A DNA stretch of 35,809 nucleotides from NCBI RefSeq assembly GCF_003287495.1, contig NZ_PRLE01000010.1, positions 1 through 35,809 on the forward strand, given 5' to 3'. A model generated the notes under the pieces. It did not search any database. It saw only the letters and a program-made list of their open reading frames with translations, and had not been told where the DNA came from. Shown here piece by piece: positions 30,501 through 35,809 of this stretch. This DNA is from Faecalibacterium prausnitzii (GTDB lineage: Bacteria; Bacillota; Clostridia; Oscillospirales; Ruminococcaceae). The translations under genes and the position numbers were made by a program. Numbering within the stretch: position 1 is the first letter of the stretch; each line of letters starts with the position of its first letter.

Positions 30501-33500
30501 ATGCCTAAGGACCCCAGAATCAAAAAGGTACTGGTCATCGGCTCCGGCCCCATCATCATCGGTCAGGCCGCTGAGTTCGATTACTCCGGTACGCAGGCGT
30601 GCCGCGCGCTGAAAGCAGAGGGCATTGAAACGGTCCTGCTCAACTCCAACCCCGCTACCATCATGACCGACCCCGATGTGGCCGACCATGTTTACATTGA
30701 GCCCATGACCCTCGAAGTCGTGGAGCGCATCCTCGATCTTGAAAAGCCGGACTCCGTGCTGCCCAATCTGGGCGGCCAGATGGGCCTGAACCTCTCCATG
30801 GAGCTGGCCCGCTCCGGCTACCTGGACCGCACGGGCATCCGTCTGCTGGCCTGCAAGCCTGAGACCATTGACCGCGCCGAGGACCGTGAGCTCTTCAAGG
30901 AGACCATGGAGAAGCTGCACCAGCCCATCATCCCCTCCGAAGTCGTCGAGACGCTGGAGGATGCCCTGGCCTGCGCCGACCGCATCGGTTACCCGGTCAT
31001 CGTCCGTCCGGCCTTTACCATGGGCGGCACCGGCGGCGGCATCTGCGAGACCCGCAAGAAGCTGATCGAGATCGGCACCAACGGCCTGCGTCTGTCGCCC
31101 ATCCACCAGATCCTTGTGGAAAAGTGCATTGCGGGCTGGAAAGAGATCGAGTATGAGGTGATGCGTGACCACAAGGGCAATGTCATCACCGTCTGCAACA
31201 TGGAGAACCTGGACCCCGTGGGCATCCACACCGGCGACTCCGTCGTCGTGGCACCCTCCCAGACCCTGAGCGACCACGAGTATCAGATGCTGCGCACCGC
31301 TGCTCTGGATATCATCACCGAGCTGGGCATTGAGGGCGGCTGCAACTGCCAGTTTGCCCTGAAGCCCGACAGCTTTGATTATGCCGTCATCGAGGTCAAC
31401 CCCCGTGTGTCCCGCTCTTCCGCACTGGCTTCCAAGGCCACAGGCTATCCCATCGCCAAGGTGGCCACCAAGATCGCCATTGGCTACACGCTGGACGAGA
31501 TCACCAACGATGTTACCGGCAAGACCTGCGCCTGCTTTGAGCCGGCTCTGGACTACATCGTGGTCAAATACCCGAAGTGGCCCTTTGATAAGTTCGTTTA
31601 CGCCGATAAGTCCCTGGGCACCCAGATGATGGCTACCGGCGAGGTCATGAGCATCGGCAACAGCTTTGAGGCTGCCATGATGAAAGCGGTCTCCTCCATT
31701 GAGCTGGGCATGGACACTTTGACCCACAAGCCCTTTGAGGAGCTGGACGACGACGAGATCGTGGCCCATATGCATGTGCAGGATGCAGAGCGCGTCTTCT
31801 GCGTCTACGAGGCCCTCAAGCGCGGCATTGACCATCAGACCATCTACAACATTACAAAGATCGACTGGTGGTTCCTGGACAAGATGCAGCATCTGGCCAA
31901 CCTCGAAAACGGCCTGAAGAAGTGCCACGGCACCCTGTCTGAGGCGCAGTATAAAGAGGCCAAGAAGTACGGCTTCCAGGACAAGACCATCAAGCGCCTG
32001 GCCGAGGTGGACGCCCTGCCCGTGGAGAATTACCGCGCCGGCTTCAAGATGGTGGATACCTGCGCGGCAGAGTTCTCCGCCAACACCCCCTACTTCTACT
32101 CGACGTATGACGGCGACAACGAAGCCGCTGAGTTCATTGCCGAAAAAGAGGCCAAGGCCGCTGCAAATGGCGAGCCCAAAAAGAAGAAAGTGCTGGTCTT
32201 TGGTTCCGGCCCCATCCGCATTGGTCAGGGCATCGAGTTTGACTACTGCTCGGTCCACTGCGTCTGGACGCTGAAAAAGCACGGCTGTGAGGCCATCCTG
32301 GTCAACAATAACCCCGAGACGGTCTCCACCGACTTTGATACCGGCGACCGCCTGTATTTCGATCCGCTGAACCCGGAGAGCGTGGACAACATCATTGCCA
32401 CCGAAAAGCCGGATGCCTGCGTGGTCCAGTTCGGCGGCCAGACGGCCATCAAGCTGGCCAAGCATATGGACGAGATCGGCCTGCCCATTCTGGGCACCCC
32501 GGCGGACGCCATCGACGAGGCCGAGGACCGCGAACGCTTTGACGAGCTGCTGGAGCGCTGCAAGATCCCCCGTGCCCCGGGCCGCACCGTTTTCAATCTG
32601 GACGAGGCGCTGGCCGCTGCCGATGAGATCGGCCTGCCGGTGCTGATGCGCCCCTCCTACGTCCTGGGTGGCCAGAACATGATCGTGGCCTACACCAAGG
32701 CGGATGTCATTGAGTACATGGGCGTCATCACCGAGCATGTGGACATGGACCACCCGGTCCTGCTGGATAAGTACATTCTGGGCACCGAGTGCGAAGTGGA
32801 CGCCATCTGCGATGGCGAAAACTTCCTGATCCCGGGCATCATGGAGCAGGTGGAGCGCACGGGCGTCCACTCCGGCGACTCCATCTGTGTCTACCCGGCA
32901 CAGCACCTGACCCAGGCCGAGATCGACACCATGGTGGACTACACTGGCCGCTTTGCCCGTGAGCTGCATGTCACGGGTCTGGTCAACGTCCAGTATGCGG
33001 TGTCCAACGGCAAGGTCTACGTCATCGAGGTCAACCCCCGTTCCTCCCGTACCGTTCCGTACATCTCCAAGGTCACCGGCGTGCCCATGGTCGATCTGGC
33101 TGTCCGCTGCTGCCTGGGCGAGAAGCTGACCGATATGGGCTACGGTACCGGCCTGCACCCCAACGCGCCCTATGTGGCCGTCAAGGTACCTGTGTTCAGT
33201 TTTGAGAAACTGCACGGCGTGGACACCCAGTTTGGCCCTGAGATGAAGTCCACGGGCGAGGTGCTGGGCATTGCCCCCAACTACCACGATGCCCTGCTCA
33301 AGGGCCTCATTGGCGCGGGCTATACCTTTAAGACCCCCGGCCCGGCTTCCTGCTGCATCTTCACGGTGAAAGACAGCGATAAGCCTGAGTTTGTGGATAT
33401 CGCCTGGAAGCTCAAGAGCATGGGCTACAAGCTCTATGGCACCTCCGGCACCTGCGCATGGCTCAACAAGCACATGGTGCCCTGCAACGAGGTGCGCAAT

Positions 33501-33752
33501 ATGTCCGGCGAGGCCCCCAACATCGTGGACCTGCTGCAGAGCGGCCTGGTGGACTATGTGTTCTCCACCAGCGCCAAGGGCCGCGACCCCAAGCGCGATT
33601 CTGTCCGCCTGCGCCGCAAGGCCGTGGAGCTGAGCATCCCCTGCGTCACTGCCGTGGATACCGCCAACGCTCTGGTCGACTGCCTGCGCAGCGACCACAG
33701 CATGAAGAACATCCCGCTGGTGGATATTGCAACGCTGTATCATAAAAATTAA
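30501..33752 (+). CDS. carB: Carbamoyl-phosphate synthase, large subunit
   Basis: A 1083-residue subunit with two ATP-grasp halves. The first begins VLVIGSGPIIIGQAAEFDYSG, the second VLVFGSGPIRIGQGIEFDY (from about 560); each is followed by its PSYVLGG- or PAFTMGG-type nucleotide loop and an EVNPRSSR/EVNPRVSR metal site. The last ~130 residues form the MGS-like regulatory domain that binds UMP or ornithine in relatives. It makes carbamoyl phosphate for pyrimidines and arginine. Long antisense frames over it are codon-bias shadows. Confidence 0.97.
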   Translation: MPKDPRIKKVLVIGSGPIIIGQAAEFDYSGTQACRALKAEGIETVLLNSNPATIMTDPDVADHVYIEPMTLEVVERILDLEKPDSVLPNLGGQMGLNLSMELARSGYLDRTGIRLLACKPETIDRAEDRELFKETMEKLHQPIIPSEVVETLEDALACADRIGYPVIVRPAFTMGGTGGGICETRKKLIEIGTNGLRLSPIHQILVEKCIAGWKEIEYEVMRDHKGNVITVCNMENLDPVGIHTGDSVVVAPSQTLSDHEYQMLRTAALDIITELGIEGGCNCQFALKPDSFDYAVIEVNPRVSRSSALASKATGYPIAKVATKIAIGYTLDEITNDVTGKTCACFEPALDYIVVKYPKWPFDKFVYADKSLGTQMMATGEVMSIGNSFEAAMMKAVSSIELGMDTLTHKPFEELDDDEIVAHMHVQDAERVFCVYEALKRGIDHQTIYNITKIDWWFLDKMQHLANLENGLKKCHGTLSEAQYKEAKKYGFQDKTIKRLAEVDALPVENYRAGFKMVDTCAAEFSANTPYFYSTYDGDNEAAEFIAEKEAKAAANGEPKKKKVLVFGSGPIRIGQGIEFDYCSVHCVWTLKKHGCEAILVNNNPETVSTDFDTGDRLYFDPLNPESVDNIIATEKPDACVVQFGGQTAIKLAKHMDEIGLPILGTPADAIDEAEDRERFDELLERCKIPRAPGRTVFNLDEALAAADEIGLPVLMRPSYVLGGQNMIVAYTKADVIEYMGVITEHVDMDHPVLLDKYILGTECEVDAICDGENFLIPGIMEQVERTGVHSGDSICVYPAQHLTQAEIDTMVDYTGRFARELHVTGLVNVQYAVSNGKVYVIEVNPRSSRTVPYISKVTGVPMVDLAVRCCLGEKLTDMGYGTGLHPNAPYVAVKVPVFSFEKLHGVDTQFGPEMKSTGEVLGIAPNYHDALLKGLIGAGYTFKTPGPASCCIFTVKDSDKPEFVDIAWKLKSMGYKLYGTSGTCAWLNKHMVPCNEVRNMSGEAPNIVDLLQSGLVDYVFSTSAKGRDPKRDSVRLRRKAVELSIPCVTAVDTANALVDCLRSDHSMKNIPLVDIATLYHKN

Positions 33753-33780
33753 GCAGGAATTTACACAATTCAAACTGTAC

Positions 33781-33846
33781 AAATGCGGGCCGTGCGCAAA
33801 AAGACACCTTTTGTGCGCAATCTCTCGTAAAGAGGGCCCGCATTTG
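33781..33846 (+). terminator. Nested hairpin between carB and the HU gene
   Basis: AAATGCGGGCC pairs with GGCCCGCATTT, and inside GTGCGCAAAA faces TTTTGTGCGCA. A short TTTGTTAT follows, so termination may be partial; TTATACT here may be the -10 of the HU gene. Confidence 0.55.
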
Positions 33847-33913
33847 TTATACTCAACAACGCAAAATTTGCCAAAAGACGTTACTTTTGGACGTTCCAGG
33901 AGGATATTGATAC

Positions 33914-34222
33914 ATGACTCGTTCCCAGATGATTGAGACCGTGGCACGCAAGACCGGCTTTACGGAAGCTCAGGTCGAGACCACGATGGACGCTTTGTTT
34001 GATCAGATCGCCGACTGCCTGCGTGCAGACGAGAAAGTGACCATTGCCGGTTTTGGCCGTTTTGAGATGCGTCCCCGCAAGCCGAAGGCTTACACCAACC
34101 CCAAGACGAAGGTGTCCAGCCGTTTGGAGTCCACCTCCATCCCCGGTTTCAAGGCCAGCGGCCGTTTCAAGCAGAAGCTTGAAGTGGGCAAGGCTGCCAA
34201 GAGCGTCGAGGAGACTGCCTGA
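33914..34222 (+). CDS. HU-family nucleoid DNA-binding protein
   Basis: A 102-residue protein with the HU dimer fold: VARKTGFTEAQVETTMDALFDQI helices, the VTIAGFGRFEMR strand, then the basic DNA-binding arm. The arm (AYTNPKTKVSSRLESTSIPGFKASGRFKQ) differs from the common GRNPQTGE... form but keeps an NPKT and an IPGFKAS proline region. It ends with a short acidic tail. AGGAGG lies 8 nt before the ATG. It compacts and bends DNA. Confidence 0.92.
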   Translation: MTRSQMIETVARKTGFTEAQVETTMDALFDQIADCLRADEKVTIAGFGRFEMRPRKPKAYTNPKTKVSSRLESTSIPGFKASGRFKQKLEVGKAAKSVEETA

Positions 34223-34244
34223 TCTACCAGCATCCGAGCATGAG

Positions 34245-34286
34245 AGAGCTGCTTTTCCGCATTTGGCGGGAGGCGGCTCTTTTTTG
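34245..34286 (+). terminator. Terminator of the HU gene
   Basis: AGAGCTGC pairs with GCGGCTCT, with an inner CCGC/GCGG stem, followed by TTTTTT. Confidence 0.85.
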
Positions 34287-34357
34287 CTGACAAGCGGCGC
34301 TTTTCATGATATACTGATGATAACAGAATCCAAAACAGAACGGAGTAATCAAAACCT

Positions 34358-35545
34358 ATGCAGTACAGCGAATTACAGTGCAGTGAGGCCATCCACAAGG
34401 CCGTGGAGCGGATGGGCTTTGCGGAGATGACCGAGATCCAGGAAAAGACCATCCCTGTCATGCTGGCAGGCCGCGATGTCATCGCCAAAGCACCCACCGG
34501 CACGGGCAAGACCTGCGCCTTTGGCATCCCGGTGGCAGAGCATATTGATGCCGCCCTCAAGGCCCCGCAGGCTGTTATCATGGCTCCTACCCGGGAGCTG
34601 GCCCAGCAGATCGCAGAGGAGCTCACCGCGCTGACCTATTTTATGCCGGAAGTGGAAGTGGCCTGCGTCTACGGCGGCGCGAACATGGAAAAACAGGCAA
34701 AGCGCCTGGCAGAGGGCTGCCAGATCGTCGTGGCGACCCCGGGCCGCCTCATGGACCATTACAAGCACCACAACATTGACCTGAGCCATGTGACGCAGAT
34801 CGTCCTCGATGAGGCCGATGAGATGCTGAACATGGGCTTTTACAAGGATGTCCGGCATATCATCGAGATGATGAAGAACCGCAAATCCCTCTCCATGTTC
34901 TCGGCCACCATCAGCCGCGAGGTCATGGACATCGGCTGGCTGTACCAGAACAACGCCGAGGAAATCACTGTCCAGCCCAAAGAGGAGAGCCAGCCCAAAA
35001 TCACGCAGTACATGCTGGAGACCTCCGGCCGCAACAAGCTCTCTGACCTGGCCCAGATCATCATTGGCGAGGGCTACAAGCGTGTCATGGTCTTCTGCGA
35101 TACCAAGTTCAACACGGCCACGCTGGCCAATCAGCTGGCCCGTCTGGGCTTCTCAGTGGACTGCCTGCATGGCGACCTCTCCCAGAAAGAACGGAACCAG
35201 ATCATGCAGAACTTCCGGGACGGCAAACTGGCCATCCTGGTCGCCACCGATGTGGCCGCCCGCGGCATTGATGTTTCGGACGTGGATGCGGTCATCAACT
35301 ATGACGTCCCCGGCGATAACGAGCACTACACTCACCGGATTGGACGCACGGGCCGCGCCAAAAAAGAGGGCGTCAGCTACTTGTTCTATGTGCCAGAGGA
35401 GAAAAAACGGGTGCAGGAGCTTCTCCGCCTGACCCGCAATACCGAGCTGTGCACGCCGGTCCACTTTGATTTCAACCATGAGCGGATCGTGGTGGAAAAG
35501 AAAAAGGACGAGGAAGATCGTTTCCAGATCAAGTGCTATTTCTAA
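34358..35545 (+). CDS. DEAD-box RNA helicase, core only
   Basis: A 395-residue ATP-dependent RNA helicase. Motifs: Q motif MTEIQEKTIP (24-33), I APTGTGKT (45-52), APTRELAQQ (76-84), II DEAD (151-154), SAT (182-184), ATDVAARGID (296-305) and VI HRIGRTGR (326-333). Only ~40 residues follow the core, ending in a basic-acidic tail, so the RNA-binding tail of CshA or DeaD is missing. It probably remodels rRNA or mRNA. GGAG lies 12 nt before the ATG. Confidence 0.93.
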   Translation: MQYSELQCSEAIHKAVERMGFAEMTEIQEKTIPVMLAGRDVIAKAPTGTGKTCAFGIPVAEHIDAALKAPQAVIMAPTRELAQQIAEELTALTYFMPEVEVACVYGGANMEKQAKRLAEGCQIVVATPGRLMDHYKHHNIDLSHVTQIVLDEADEMLNMGFYKDVRHIIEMMKNRKSLSMFSATISREVMDIGWLYQNNAEEITVQPKEESQPKITQYMLETSGRNKLSDLAQIIIGEGYKRVMVFCDTKFNTATLANQLARLGFSVDCLHGDLSQKERNQIMQNFRDGKLAILVATDVAARGIDVSDVDAVINYDVPGDNEHYTHRIGRTGRAKKEGVSYLFYVPEEKKRVQELLRLTRNTELCTPVHFDFNHERIVVEKKKDEEDRFQIKCYF

Positions 35546-35555
35546 GGGCGGAATA

Positions 35556-35602
35556 AGGGCTCCGGTGCGCTGCAAAAGCGTGCCTGGAGCCCTATATTTA
35601 TA
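35556..35602 (+). terminator. Terminator of the DEAD-box helicase gene
   Basis: AGGGCTCC, GCGC and their complements form a long stem around TGCAAAA, followed by ATATTTATAAT. Confidence 0.75.
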
Positions 35603-35700
35603 ATAAGGAAGATACCTGTCAAAAATGAGGAGATGACGGGGAGAAAAACTGTCCGTTGTATACAAATGACAAGAAAAACGAAAAAACTTGTAAAAAACAC

Positions 35701-35729
35701 TTGCCAAAGCCTCTTGAATGTGGTACTAT
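35701..35729 (+). promoter_or_regulatory. Promoter of a gene beyond the window
   Basis: TTGCCA (35701-35706) and TACTAT (35724-35729) are 17 bp apart. The transcript would start near 35736. Confidence 0.7.
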
Positions 35730-35743
35730 ATATGAGCGCCAAG

Positions 35744-35779
35744 CGCTGAGGCAAAAGAATGACTTCCAAAGCCTCAGCG
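35744..35779 (+). promoter_or_regulatory. Leader hairpin at the transcript start
   Basis: CGCTGAGGC pairs with GCCTCAGCG around 18 nt. No T-run follows, so this is a leader structure or mRNA-stabilising stem, not a terminator. No start codon with a ribosome site is visible before the window ends. Confidence 0.5.
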
Positions 35780-35809
35780 AGAAGCCCTTGAAAAGAACCA
35801 ATAGACGTT

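Noticed and set aside
30474-33947. 1157-codon open frame on the minus strand opposite carB
   Set aside because: It mirrors a highly conserved gene with GC-rich third positions, has low-complexity H/D/G/L/V composition, and lacks a recognisable family. It is a codon-bias shadow. The same holds for long antisense frames at 10661-12277, 12214-14148, 14595-16361, 21748-23706 and 28652-30559.

Overview
The window reads as a chromosomal segment of a gut Clostridia/Oscillospiraceae bacterium, most likely Faecalibacterium (an inference from gene content, GC-rich codon use in the right three quarters, a THF riboswitch-folT-folC unit and recognisable protein styles). No rRNA or complete tRNA gene is present.

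Bases 1-9700 are a decayed mobile-element island with lower GC than the rest. It opens with the 3' end of a large serine recombinase, followed by a 257-bp repeat (686-942). The same repeat returns almost unchanged at 9434-9690. Beside each copy lies the same ~75-bp segment, but in opposite orientations. Between the copies are an integrase C-terminal remnant, a truncated DUF3846 gene and a leftward recombination operon: DUF932, a 112-aa unknown, a YqaJ exonuclease and a Sak3/DUF1071 annealing protein. Two ATPase genes with their own promoters interrupt this operon. Two very small ORFs lead it, and a divergent HipA/CtkA-like kinase gene lies at its right. Direct TTTGTAGCA-type repeats at 11-bp spacing sit at both ends (1074-1104 and 9253-9272), and a tRNA- or tmRNA-like 3' end (about 9338-9367) marks the right junction.

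Bases 9700-24400 are ordinary host genes: a CAP-domain lipoprotein, a dicarboxylate/amino-acid symporter, a Tat-exported alkaline phosphatase, MscL with a zinc-ribbon tail, an M3 oligoendopeptidase, the THF riboswitch with folT and folC, a MATE transporter, exonuclease III, a small-multidrug-export-family membrane protein, an M20 dipeptidase, a DUF3842 protein and serine acetyltransferase.

Bases 24600-33750 hold de novo pyrimidine genes in two transcription units: pyrC-pyrF-pyrK-pyrD and pyrE-carA-carB. Together they cover every UMP-synthesis step except aspartate transcarbamoylase (pyrB), which is not in the window. The first unit is preceded by a strong promoter, a 29-codon leader ORF whose 3' half is very U-rich, and an intrinsic terminator whose stem begins at the leader stop codon. 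This is the architecture of the enterobacterial pyrBI attenuator, not of a PyrR site, and it is the most interesting regulatory signal here.

Bases 33900-35809 hold an HU-type nucleoid protein, a core-only DEAD-box RNA helicase, and the promoter and leader hairpin of a gene that starts beyond the window.
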